Assembly: GCA_031283505.1 (NCBI GenBank)
Contig: JAITBO010000067.1
Location: 1 to 28,535 of the forward strand
Direction: 5' to 3'
Source: Treponema sp.
Lineage (GTDB): Bacteria; Spirochaetota; Spirochaetia; Treponematales; Breznakiellaceae
DNA length: 28,535 nucleotides
Position numbers and translations under genes: made by a program. Of the stretch, positions 17,013 through 24,727 are shown piece by piece (within the stretch, counting starts at the first letter, position 1; each line of letters opens with the position of its first letter). A model generated the notes under the pieces. That model did not search any database. It was given only the letters and a program-made list of their open reading frames with translations, and was not told the DNA's origin.

Positions 17013-18278
17013 TTAGAAAAATTCCTTTCTGAGCCAATCCGCCAATCTGCCGAAAAGCGAAGTCTGTCCTTTTTCCCGGGGATAGGATTCCCCTCCCCTT
17101 TCGGGAACATTCCCGCGTTCCCTGTCGTTCCCCGAAAGTACCAATCCTATCGCGGCGGCGTAAGCCGGGCTGCGGTATTCATCCACCAGGCCGCCCAATG
17201 AATTAGGCAGAGGAATACCGATTCTAACCGGTATCTTAAAGACATGAGCAGCCAATTCCGCAGCGCCCAAAAGCTGCGCGCCTCCGCCGGTCAGGACTAG
17301 CCCCCCGCCCAAAGGCCGGGTCAGGGGAAGCTTGTCCAGCTTTTCCTTTACCATTGTGAAAATTTCTTCCATCCGTGGCAGGATGATCTGCATGATGTGG
17401 GACCTGGGGATAGACAGGGGCGGACGGCCCCCGACACCGGGAACAATGATGTCGTCGTCTCCCTCCAGGAGTTCTTCCCAGCAACACCCGGCGTCAAGCT
17501 TGATCCGCTCCGCCGTCTCAAATGAAAGATGAATAACCTCAGAAATATCGCTGGTGACCCGCACCCCTCCCGCAGGAATAGTAGTAGTGGAAAAAGGCGT
17601 TCCCTGGGAATACACCAGCACGTCCGTAGTACCTCCGCCCAAATCTATCAGAGCGCATCCCAGTTCCTTCTCCTCCTCGGTCAAAACAGCCCGGCCAGCG
17701 GCCAGAGACTGGAGGATGAGATCGTTAGCCTTGAACCCGGCGCGGTTGACACATTTGATGAGGTTCTGGGCGGAAGTGACGGAACAGGTGATGATGTGCA
17801 CTTCCGCTTCAAGGCGGACGCCTATCATATCCAGGGGATCCCGTATAGCTTTCTGATCATCTACAATGTAGGATTGAGGAATAACCTCCAGTACCTGCCT
17901 GTCCATGGGGATAACCACCGCCCTCGCCGCTTCAAGGACGCGGTTGAGATCGTCCTTTCCTATTTCCCTGGTCTCCCGGTTCTTGCCGGTTACCGCCACA
18001 ACCCCCCGGGAATTAATCCCGTCAATGTGGCTTCCGCCTATGCCGGTCCAGCAGGCATGGACATCCCGGCCACTCATCATTTCCGCAGCTTCAACAGCGG
18101 CCGTCACCGATCTTAGGGTAGCTTCGATGTTTACCACTACCCCTTTCCGGAGGCCCGAAGACGGACTCACCCCTACCCCGGTTATTTCAAGAGTTCCATT
18201 TTCATTGCGTTCGCCGATGACAGCGCAGACTTTTGTCGAACCTATGTCAAGGCCGACAACCAAATCATCATTAACCAG
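17013..18278 (-). CDS. ftsA: Cell division protein FtsA, unusual start codon
   Basis: FtsA is an actin-like ATPase that tethers FtsZ to the membrane. The body begins VNDDLVVGLDIGSTKVCAVIGE, then CWTGIGGSHIDGINSRGVV, GCALIDLGGGTTDVLVY and GGLVLTGGGAQLLG; the tail ends LFGRLADWLRKEFF, a typical amphipathic membrane-targeting helix. The frame is open up to ATG 18365, but that adds 29 non-family residues inside ftsQ. AAGGAGG at 18285-18291 sits 6 nt before a CTG codon at 18278-18276, so I place the start there (421 residues). The only nearby standard start is TTG 18263, which is 21 nt from that site. The start would overlap the ftsQ end by 8 nt. Identity is certain; the start is not. Confidence 0.92.
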   Translation of the reverse strand: MVNDDLVVGLDIGSTKVCAVIGERNENGTLEITGVGVSPSSGLRKGVVVNIEATLRSVTAAVEAAEMMSGRDVHACWTGIGGSHIDGINSRGVVAVTGKNRETREIGKDDLNRVLEAARAVVIPMDRQVLEVIPQSYIVDDQKAIRDPLDMIGVRLEAEVHIITCSVTSAQNLIKCVNRAGFKANDLILQSLAAGRAVLTEEEKELGCALIDLGGGTTDVLVYSQGTPFSTTTIPAGGVRVTSDISEVIHLSFETAERIKLDAGCCWEELLEGDDDIIVPGVGGRPPLSIPRSHIMQIILPRMEEIFTMVKEKLDKLPLTRPLGGGLVLTGGGAQLLGAAELAAHVFKIPVRIGIPLPNSLGGLVDEYRSPAYAAAIGLVLSGNDRERGNVPERGGESYPREKGQTSLFGRLADWLRKEFF

Positions 18279-19104
18279 AAGACGCCTCCTTCTCCCTGTA
18301 AGACGCGGTACCGGTCCGTAAATCAATTTCTTCGGGCAGTACGCCGTCCGCCGAACCCAAAACATCGATCATCAGGATCATGTGTTTAAGGGTATCTTCA
18401 TCCACATCGGCTTCTACCCGGAACCTTACCGGACTGTGTACCGGATAGAGAATCAAATCAAACCTGTCGAAGGTCTTTCTGTTTATACGGATTTCTGAAA
18501 CCGCTGTCAATAGCTCAGGAGACGCGGCGTTTATCCGGGCAAGCGAAGAAAGAAAGGACTCAAACATTCTGGGAAGACGAGTCCCCAAACCCGGTTCAGA
18601 GAAAACAAAACCGGAAATAAGCGGCACTGACGGAGAAAACGCAGGAACGCCGCCGCTGTTCCCTATTTTAACAATCACCCCGTAACGGTCAAAGTAGACC
18701 GGCTGCGTTCTGCCGCCTATTTCCGTCAGGGACATGGCCGCAATCTTTCTCGGTTCAAGCTCGATTCGTACCGTATCAGGATACTGTTTAACAACCCTTG
18801 CGGACTCCACAAGATATAAAGCCTCAAGTTTTTTTCGGACTTCTTCCACATTCACCGTCACAAAGGAGGATCGGGCGCTTATCCCGCCCTGGGCCAGGAC
18901 AGCCGCCCGGTCGATACCGGGAATCCCCGACACGTCAGCTATTGACAAAGGAAGAAGCGCCGTTATTCCGAAAAGCCAGAGAAACTCCACGCCCAGAATA
19001 CCTGCAATCACCAGGAGAATCCGTTTAAGCCATTTATCAATAACCGGCCCTGTCCCGGCTTTGGAAGGCGCAGCCTTATCCGTTATGGTATACTCAAGGG
19101 GCAA
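18271..19104 (-). CDS. ftsQ: Cell division protein FtsQ/DivIB
   Basis: The product has 277 residues: a short cytoplasmic N-terminus, one transmembrane helix at about 28-52 and a POTRA-type domain next to the membrane (IADVSGIPGIDRAAVL; LYLVESARVVKQYPDTVRI), then a beta-rich FtsQ region. FtsQ/DivIB is the bitopic hub of the FtsQLB complex. The start is TTG 19104, supported by GGAGGTGAG just upstream, and it overlaps the ftsW end by 11 nt. The sequence is divergent, as usual for this family, but topology and the ftsW-ftsQ-ftsA-ftsZ order leave little doubt. Confidence 0.88.
   Translation of the reverse strand: MPLEYTITDKAAPSKAGTGPVIDKWLKRILLVIAGILGVEFLWLFGITALLPLSIADVSGIPGIDRAAVLAQGGISARSSFVTVNVEEVRKKLEALYLVESARVVKQYPDTVRIELEPRKIAAMSLTEIGGRTQPVYFDRYGVIVKIGNSGGVPAFSPSVPLISGFVFSEPGLGTRLPRMFESFLSSLARINAASPELLTAVSEIRINRKTFDRFDLILYPVHSPVRFRVEADVDEDTLKHMILMIDVLGSADGVLPEEIDLRTGTASYREKEASSG
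18285..18291 (-). promoter_or_regulatory. Shine-Dalgarno site of ftsA
   Basis: On the minus strand this is AAGGAGG, the strongest ribosome binding site near the ftsQ/ftsA junction. The ATG codons of the TAATGATG at the junction are in another frame that stops after nine codons. The site is 6 nt from CTG 18278, the best spacing for any in-frame codon, and it decides the start proposed for ftsA. Confidence 0.6.
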
Positions 19105-20239
19105 AGCTCACCTCCGGTTCTTTTTTATGCCGGGACACATTGGTGATTAACCCGGCCATGATAAGGGTGGTGGCCAGGGAAGATCCTCCTGCGGAAAAAA
19201 ACGGCAGGGGGATTCCTGTGGCAGGCAGCGTTCCCGAGACCACGGCGATATTGACGAGAACCTGGAAGCAGATCATGGTTACAAGACCAAAGGCTAAAAG
19301 ACGCCTGAAGACATCTTCCGAATGCAGAGCGGCCCTGTATCCCCGGTACGCGAAAACGGCAAAGATTATGAAAAAAAGCAGTACGCCCACATACCCGAAT
19401 TCCTCCGCATAGGAAGAAAAGATAAAATCAGACTGAATTTCCGGTACGCTTGCTATTTTTTTTGTACCCTGGCCTATTCCTTTTCCCCAGAACCCTCCCG
19501 AACCTATGGTCAGGCGGGAAGAGCGGACCTGGTAGCCAGCGCCCAAGGGTTCCCAATCCGGCCAGAAGTAACTGATAAACCGCCTTAGGCGATGTTCCTT
19601 GCTTAGTATCAGAAGCGTCGAGACGGGAAGCAGAATCATTGCGGCGCCAAAAAAATAACGGAGTTTGACTCCCGCCATTAAAAAAATAAAAATCCCGTTA
19701 AGGGCGATAAACAAGGCGGTAGAAAAATTGTTCTGGAGGGAGATAAGCACGAAAAACAGCGATGTTATCATTGCCGGGGGCAGCACTCCCCTGGCAAACG
19801 AATCAATCTGTTTCTGCTTCTTGTCGAAAATATGGGCAAGGTACAGAGGCAGTATCACTTTCACCAGTTCTGATGGCTGATAGGAGGAATTCCCAATGCT
19901 GATCCACCGGGAAGCCCCGTTTTTGGCGGTCCCTACTCCGGGGACAAAAGTCAAAACACAAAGCGCTACGGTTCCAAGAACCATAAAGAAGACTGCTTTC
20001 CGCAAAAAATTCAGAGGTATAAAAGCCGCCGTGATAAAAAGGCAGATCCCTAAAATTCCCAAACGAAGCTGCCGGCTGATAAAATAATATCCGTCATCAA
20101 AAAAACTGTTTGCAAACGCAAAGGAAGAAGAATACAAGGTTACAAGCCCTATCCCCGTAAGAAGGAAAGTACAGGCAATGAATACCTGATCTGCATACAA
20201 TCTTCGTCCTGGTTTTTCCATATTCAACCGGTCAGTCAT
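19094..20239 (-). CDS. ftsW: Septal peptidoglycan glycosyltransferase FtsW (SEDS family)
   Basis: The 381-residue protein is strongly hydrophobic, with about ten transmembrane segments. Family segments visible include GNSSYQPSELVKVILPLYLA, QNNFSTALFI, GFWGKGIGQGTKK, QSDFIFSSYAEEFGYVG and the C-terminal ATGIPLPFFSAGGSS. SEDS proteins polymerise lipid II into glycan strands at the septum with a partner class B PBP. That partner (ftsI) is not in this window. Assignment as FtsW over RodA rests on the position in the dcw cluster. The ATG lies 9 nt downstream of mraY. Confidence 0.93.
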   Translation of the reverse strand: MTDRLNMEKPGRRLYADQVFIACTFLLTGIGLVTLYSSSFAFANSFFDDGYYFISRQLRLGILGICLFITAAFIPLNFLRKAVFFMVLGTVALCVLTFVPGVGTAKNGASRWISIGNSSYQPSELVKVILPLYLAHIFDKKQKQIDSFARGVLPPAMITSLFFVLISLQNNFSTALFIALNGIFIFLMAGVKLRYFFGAAMILLPVSTLLILSKEHRLRRFISYFWPDWEPLGAGYQVRSSRLTIGSGGFWGKGIGQGTKKIASVPEIQSDFIFSSYAEEFGYVGVLLFFIIFAVFAYRGYRAALHSEDVFRRLLAFGLVTMICFQVLVNIAVVSGTLPATGIPLPFFSAGGSSLATTLIMAGLITNVSRHKKEPEVSFAP

Positions 20240-20248
20240 TCCTTTCCC

Positions 20249-21328
20249 CTATTGAATTTTCAATGTTGACAAGGCTATAATAGCAAAGAGTCCGCCGAGA
20301 ATCCAAAAACGGATAACTACCTGCGTTTCCGCCCAGCCGGACAATTCAAAATGATGATGGAGGGGAGCCATTTTAAAAACCCTTTTCTTTCTGAGTTTAT
20401 AGCTTGCTACCTGTATGATGACCGAAGCAACCTCCAGCACAAAAACTCCACCTATGATTAGAATCAGTATTTCTTTCTTAATGATAAGAGAAATTGTGGC
20501 GATAACCCCGCCCAAAGAAAGGCTCCCTACATCTCCCATAAAAACCTCGGCAGGATGAGCGTTGAACCAAAGGAACCCCACGCAGGCCCCCACCATCGCA
20601 AGGCAGAACACTGTTAATTCTCCGGCCTCAGGGATATAGGGAATCCCAAGATAGGCGGAGTAATCAACCCGGCCCGAAATATACGTAAGAACCGCAAGAA
20701 AGACAAAAACAAGGAGCAGCAGCCCTGATGCAAGGCCGTCAAGCCCGTCGGAAAAATTCACCGCATTTGACTCTCCGACCAGAAGCAGTACCGCAAAAGG
20801 TATCCAGAGGACCCCCATATCCGCTACAGGGTTTTTGAAAAAGGGCACATACAGGACGGTAATTTCATCCCCGCCTGAAAAATACAGAATTAGTGTTATG
20901 ATTAGGGCGATGACAAACTGTCCGGAAAGCTTTGCCCAAACCGGAAGCCCTTTTGAGTTATGCCGGGTAACTTTGAGAAAATCGTCGATAAAGCCAAGCA
21001 ACCCGAAACTCAAAAGCGCCCCAAGGGTAAGCCATACCATGCCGCTGTCCCAATCCTGCCAGAGGATAACCGCGACAACCATTGAAAGGATGATGAATAA
21101 TCCGCCCATGGTAGGAGTCCCGCCTTTACTGAGATGGGTGGCGGGCCCGTCGTTCCGAACCGCCTGCCCAACCTTGAGTTCTTTCAGGGCCTCAATGAGA
21201 TGGGGGCCTACGATAAAACAGATGAGCAACGTTGTCAACGCCGCATAAGCTCCCCTGAACGTAAGGTATTGAAACACGTTGAAGGGGGTAAAATATTTAA
21301 CTAAAGGGTATAAGAATTCCAAAAACAC
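20249..21328 (-). CDS. mraY: Phospho-N-acetylmuramoyl-pentapeptide transferase MraY
   Basis: MraY transfers phospho-MurNAc-pentapeptide to undecaprenyl phosphate, making lipid I at the inner membrane. The 359-residue polytopic protein shows DGPATHLSKGGTPTMGG (60-76), VNFSDGLDGLASGL with the catalytic aspartates, NAHPAEVFMGDVGSLSLGG and the MAPLHHHFELSGWAE histidine motif. It starts with GTG 21328 directly after the murF stop (TAAGTG), with AAGGAG 8 nt upstream. The length is normal for the family. Confidence 0.97.
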   Translation of the reverse strand: MFLEFLYPLVKYFTPFNVFQYLTFRGAYAALTTLLICFIVGPHLIEALKELKVGQAVRNDGPATHLSKGGTPTMGGLFIILSMVVAVILWQDWDSGMVWLTLGALLSFGLLGFIDDFLKVTRHNSKGLPVWAKLSGQFVIALIITLILYFSGGDEITVLYVPFFKNPVADMGVLWIPFAVLLLVGESNAVNFSDGLDGLASGLLLLVFVFLAVLTYISGRVDYSAYLGIPYIPEAGELTVFCLAMVGACVGFLWFNAHPAEVFMGDVGSLSLGGVIATISLIIKKEILILIIGGVFVLEVASVIIQVASYKLRKKRVFKMAPLHHHFELSGWAETQVVIRFWILGGLFAIIALSTLKIQ

Positions 21329-22777
21329 TTACACTACTCCTTTTTCCGCCGGAACAAACGGAGTCTCACCGGCAAGATCTATCCCCGTCACCTGTTCCAG
21401 AGCGCAGCCACGGGACCCTTTAAGCAGGATCAGGTCCCCGGGTCTGACATAACCTTTCAAAGCGCCGGACAGCTCATCCATAATATCGGTATGAAACCAG
21501 GGTATCTTGCGGACGATTCCGCTCCCGCCGGAAACCAGGGCCTCGGCGGAAGTCCTGGTTTCCGGTCCAAAGAAAAATACCATGTCAGCCCCGGAAGCCG
21601 CCAAAAGCCGGCCTATCCTGGCGTGGGCTGCGGCGGAAGCCGTTCCCAGTTCCAGCATGGAACCGATAACGTACACCCGGCGGCCCGGCCAGTCAAGATT
21701 GTCGCAGAAGCCTATGGCCTCGGCCATTGATTCGGGATTGGCGTTGTAACAGTCCCGAATCACCGTTACCGGACCGGGGATGATCTCGCTCCTTCCGAAC
21801 AGGGCTTTCACAGACGCGAGGCCGTCGCGGATGGCCCGGGAAGTCACAGGAACAAGGCGGGCTATAGCCGCCGCCGCCATAGCGTTCCTCAGGTTGTGAC
21901 TCCCCGGCAGACCGAAACGAACCGAAATCCCCTCCCAAGTAATTTCGGTTCCCTCCAGTCCCAGGTCTTTTACTTTTTGAAATTCCTCAAGGGTTTTGGG
22001 GCCATAAAAAACAACCCGTCCCCGGACGTTCCCGGCCATGATTTCCCGAAAATCGTCATCTTCGGGAATCAGAGCCGTCTCGGTTCCGGAGAAACGAGAA
22101 AAAATCTGCATTTTCTCATTAAGGATTGCCTCGCGGGTGCCGAAAAATTCGATATGGGCAGTCCCGATCATGGTAATAAGCGCTATTTGAGGATTAAGTA
22201 TCCGGGAAAGAGTGGCGATTTCTCCGGGTTTGCTCATCCCCATTTCAAAAATACCTACTTCGTGATGGGCCCTGACCTCAAACACGGACAGGGGCAGCCC
22301 GGTTTCGGAGTTAAGGTTCCCCCGGTTCATGACCACCTCTTTTTCCCGGCCTATCATGGCGGCGGCGATCTCTTTGGTGGTCGTTTTTCCGGCGCTGCCG
22401 GTACACCCTATTCTCAGGAGGCCGGGAAACCCTTCCAGGTATGCCTTGGCCGCGTCCTGGAGTCCTGCCAAGGTATCTTTCACCACAAGGAGGGATGCGC
22501 CGGCTTTGCGGGCGCTTTTCTCAAGGTCCAGAGAAGCGTCCTCCAGGCGGGAACGGGCGATCATCGCGCAGCCAGCCCCGGCCCTGAATGCCGCTTCCAC
22601 AAAACGGTGACCGTCAACGGACGTGCCCGGCAAGGCGACAAAGAGAGAACCGGGTCTAACCACCCGTGAATCTATATGTACTGAAGTAAATCCCTGTCCC
22701 GCGCCGGGGAACGCAATGAGTTCCCCTCCTGTGGCTCTGGCCAAGGTCTTATATTCCATCAGAAACGTGTCATCCAT
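21329..22777 (-). CDS. murF: UDP-MurNAc-tripeptide D-alanyl-D-alanine ligase MurF
   Basis: MurF adds D-Ala-D-Ala to the UDP-MurNAc tripeptide, the last cytoplasmic step of precursor synthesis, and feeds MraY encoded next to it. The 482-residue product has an N-terminal UDP-binding domain (HIDSRVVRPGSLFVAL), the ATP loop GSAGKTTT at 127-134, the central GNLNSETGLPLSVF and MGMSKPGEI segments characteristic of MurF, and a C-terminal domain with DCYNANPESMAEAI. It overlaps the ftsL-like gene by 8 nt; GGGAGG precedes the ATG. murE is not next to it, unlike in many dcw clusters. Confidence 0.95.
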   Translation of the reverse strand: MDDTFLMEYKTLARATGGELIAFPGAGQGFTSVHIDSRVVRPGSLFVALPGTSVDGHRFVEAAFRAGAGCAMIARSRLEDASLDLEKSARKAGASLLVVKDTLAGLQDAAKAYLEGFPGLLRIGCTGSAGKTTTKEIAAAMIGREKEVVMNRGNLNSETGLPLSVFEVRAHHEVGIFEMGMSKPGEIATLSRILNPQIALITMIGTAHIEFFGTREAILNEKMQIFSRFSGTETALIPEDDDFREIMAGNVRGRVVFYGPKTLEEFQKVKDLGLEGTEITWEGISVRFGLPGSHNLRNAMAAAAIARLVPVTSRAIRDGLASVKALFGRSEIIPGPVTVIRDCYNANPESMAEAIGFCDNLDWPGRRVYVIGSMLELGTASAAAHARIGRLLAASGADMVFFFGPETRTSAEALVSGGSGIVRKIPWFHTDIMDELSGALKGYVRPGDLILLKGSRGCALEQVTGIDLAGETPFVPAEKGVV

Positions 22778-23060
22778 CGCCTCCCGGCCCTCCCATTATT
22801 TTTATCTGCAAAACCTCTTCAGGCGGTTTCTTGACCAGTCCAAGGTCTTTCTTCGCAATATTTTCTATACGTTCCGATGATGAAAGCACGGCTATCCCCG
22901 CAATGAGCCGTTTGTTGTTTTCCACCCACTCTTCCTGTAGGGATTCCAGTTTCTTAATCTCCCAGGTAAGCTCGGTATACCTGACAGACTGCCAGGCGGC
23001 GGCACCCAGACACACGGGAATCGTCAAGGTAAGTACATACAATAAAATTCGCCTGCTCAT
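22770..23060 (-). CDS. ftsL: FtsL-like bitopic division protein
   Basis: This is a small protein of 96 residues with one N-terminal transmembrane helix (about 4-23, ILLYVLTLTIPVCLGAAAW), a short coiled coil (LTWEIKKLESLQEEWVENN) and a motif SSSERIENIAKKDLGLVKK typical of FtsL/DivIC C-termini. FtsL scaffolds FtsQ and FtsB and helps activate FtsW/FtsI. It overlaps rsmH by 4 nt and murF by 8 nt. The sequence is too short and variable for certainty; the rsmH-ftsL order supports the call. Confidence 0.8.
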   Translation of the reverse strand: MSRRILLYVLTLTIPVCLGAAAWQSVRYTELTWEIKKLESLQEEWVENNKRLIAGIAVLSSSERIENIAKKDLGLVKKPPEEVLQIKIMGGPGGDG

Positions 23061-24010
23061 GCTCCATCATCCTCATCGCGTATTTTTTCCACCACCCGGA
23101 GTTTGGCGCTGCGGGAAGGCGGATTGGTCCGTACTTCTTCATCAGTAGGAACAACCGGTTTCCCTGTCAACAATTTAAGAACCCGGCCTCCCCTACTCTC
23201 ACATATCGGCGCTTCCGGGGAAGAGATAGAGTCCCTGATCTTCTCACGAAAGAAATTTTTCACGATCCTGTCCTCAAGGGAATGAAAGGAGATCACACCT
23301 AATTTTCCCTCGACAGCCAGGACCTTCAGGGCCCCTTCCAGAAGTTCCCGCAGCCGGTCCAACTCTCCGTTAACGGCTATGCGCAGAGCCTGGAAGGTTC
23401 TGGTCGCCGCATGGGCCTTTCCGTGCCGGTAAAACGGCGGGACCGACCTCTCCACAATCTCCGCCAGAACTGCGGACCCTGTGATGGTCCCCTCTGATCT
23501 GGCGGCCACTATGCCCCGGGCTATGCGCCGGGAAAACCGCTCCTCCGCGTTTTTGTAGAGGAGATCCGCAAGGTCCCTCTCCGAAATCCGTTTCAAAAGC
23601 TCGGCGGCGCTGGACCCGCAACCAGCGTCTATCCTCATATCCAACTCTTCATCTTTCCTGAAGCTGAATCCCCGGCCACTTCGCTCATAATGATAGAAGC
23701 TCACCCCCAAATCAATGAGGATGGTGTCAGGCCGCTTCTCATCCCGGGGAAATCCGGCGAAAAAATCCTGAGCCCAGCCTGAATAATACTGAATCCGGTC
23801 CCCGAATTCTTTGAGCCGTTCTTTGGCTATGTCCTGTATGGTCCTGTCCGCGTCTATACCGATAATTCTGAGGCCCGGAAACCGGGACATAAAAATCTCA
23901 GTATGTCCCCCTTCCCCAAGGGTAGCGTCAACCATGAGTTCTCCCTCGTGCCGGGGGGCAAGGTATCGTACTGTCTCCTCCGGTAATACCGGCGTATGGA
24001 CAATTTTCAT
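23057..24010 (-). CDS. rsmH: 16S rRNA (cytosine-1402-N4)-methyltransferase RsmH (MraW)
   Basis: The product has 317 residues. The SAM-binding fold is seen in MVDATLGEGGHTEIF (26-40) and IIGIDADRTI, followed by the family segments DTILIDLGVSFYHYER, GRGFSFRKDEELDMRID, RTFQALRIAVNGELD and LGVISFHSLEDRIVKNFF. RsmH methylates C1402 in the decoding centre of 16S rRNA. Second position after mraZ is its standard place in dcw clusters. It lies 42 nt from mraZ. Confidence 0.97.
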   Translation of the reverse strand: MKIVHTPVLPEETVRYLAPRHEGELMVDATLGEGGHTEIFMSRFPGLRIIGIDADRTIQDIAKERLKEFGDRIQYYSGWAQDFFAGFPRDEKRPDTILIDLGVSFYHYERSGRGFSFRKDEELDMRIDAGCGSSAAELLKRISERDLADLLYKNAEERFSRRIARGIVAARSEGTITGSAVLAEIVERSVPPFYRHGKAHAATRTFQALRIAVNGELDRLRELLEGALKVLAVEGKLGVISFHSLEDRIVKNFFREKIRDSISSPEAPICESRGGRVLKLLTGKPVVPTDEEVRTNPPSRSAKLRVVEKIRDEDDGA

Positions 24011-24052
24011 AAATCTCCCAAATCTTCCTCAGGATACGTTCTTACAACGTAC

Positions 24053-24490
24053 CTATAAAGCCCCTAACTTTTTTATCGCGGCCCGTATCCCCTGCTCGCT
24101 AACCGCGTCAAATGCCTTGAATGCATCAACATCCCATATCTCCATATAGTCCCCCTTTCCCAGGATAGAACATTCCCGGCTTAATCCGGCGTAATCCCTA
24201 AGGCTCTGGGGAATGGCGATACGACCAATCTTGTCATACTCAGTATCCTGGCTGGGAACGATAAACCGATAATGAAGTAAACTCGTCTCCTCCATGTCCA
24301 AGAGCTGAGGGTTCAGTATCTTTTCAGATAACTTTTCCCAGTAATCCGGCGGCAAAACCCATACGCAATGTTCCAGTCCCTTGGTCAGGACAAGAGTCGA
24401 TGTCTCAAGGCGTCCCCGAAAAACAGAGGGAATACTAATCCGGCCTTTGTCATCCAAGGTATTTGTATAGATACCGCTAAATTTTACCAC
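24053..24490 (-). CDS. mraZ: Transcriptional regulator MraZ
   Basis: The product has 145 residues with two AbrB-like halves, each holding the DxxxR motif: LDDKGRISIPSVFR (12-25) and YDKIGRIAIPQSLRDYAG (85-102). MraZ binds direct repeats upstream of its own gene and controls the dcw operon. The start is GTG 24490; I see no ATG that keeps the first motif, and the nearest purine-rich site (AGGGGAA) is rather far, about 13 nt. It is the promoter-proximal gene of the long minus-strand run. Confidence 0.95.
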   Translation of the reverse strand: MVKFSGIYTNTLDDKGRISIPSVFRGRLETSTLVLTKGLEHCVWVLPPDYWEKLSEKILNPQLLDMEETSLLHYRFIVPSQDTEYDKIGRIAIPQSLRDYAGLSRECSILGKGDYMEIWDVDAFKAFDAVSEQGIRAAIKKLGAL

Positions 24491-24541
24491 GATTATAAAA
24501 TAATTCCCCTGTTTTACGCTAATTTTCCACCTGCTGTTCCT

Positions 24542-24570
24542 ATTGTTATGAATAAAAGCGTAACCGTCAA
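24542..24570 (-). promoter_or_regulatory. Candidate sigma-70 promoter of the mraZ/dcw operon
   Basis: On the minus strand there is TTGACG (24570-24565), a 17-bp spacer and AACAAT (24547-24542), about 50 nt upstream of the mraZ GTG. The -35 matches consensus in five of six positions, the -10 in four. The short leader contains GGTGGAAA and AGGGGAAT, which are loosely reminiscent of the G-rich direct repeats bound by MraZ in other bacteria. I would not claim these as operators. Confidence 0.4.
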
Positions 24571-24651
24571 GAAGGCAAACCGTAAAATAAATAGAAAAAA
24601 TGGATTTTTTTTCAGCTATGTACTACACAAGGGTATAGGCCGCCCTAATCC

Positions 24652-24680
24652 TTGTATTCACGGTAAAGGTCCGGTATGCT
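24652..24680 (+). promoter_or_regulatory. Weak candidate promoter of the 24728 gene
   Basis: TTGTAT (24652-24657), a 17-bp spacer and TATGCT (24675-24680) lie about 40 nt before the plus-strand gene. Spacing is ideal, but only some consensus positions match. The 24491-24727 gap separates two divergent genes and must hold promoters for both. Confidence 0.3.
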
Positions 24681-24727
24681 GAAAATCATGTCTGAGAAGG
24701 ATTGGAAGGCGCTGTCCGGGGTTTCCG

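Noticed and set aside
18279..18365. ATG 18365 as the true start of ftsA
   Set aside because: It adds 29 residues that look like shifted ftsQ sequence, with no ribosome site, and would overlap ftsQ by 95 nt.
24496..24510. A perfect TATAAT on the minus strand just upstream of the mraZ GTG
   Set aside because: As a -10 box it would start transcription inside the first mraZ codons, and no suitable -35 lies 16-18 bp upstream. The TTGACG/AACAAT pair further upstream is a better promoter.
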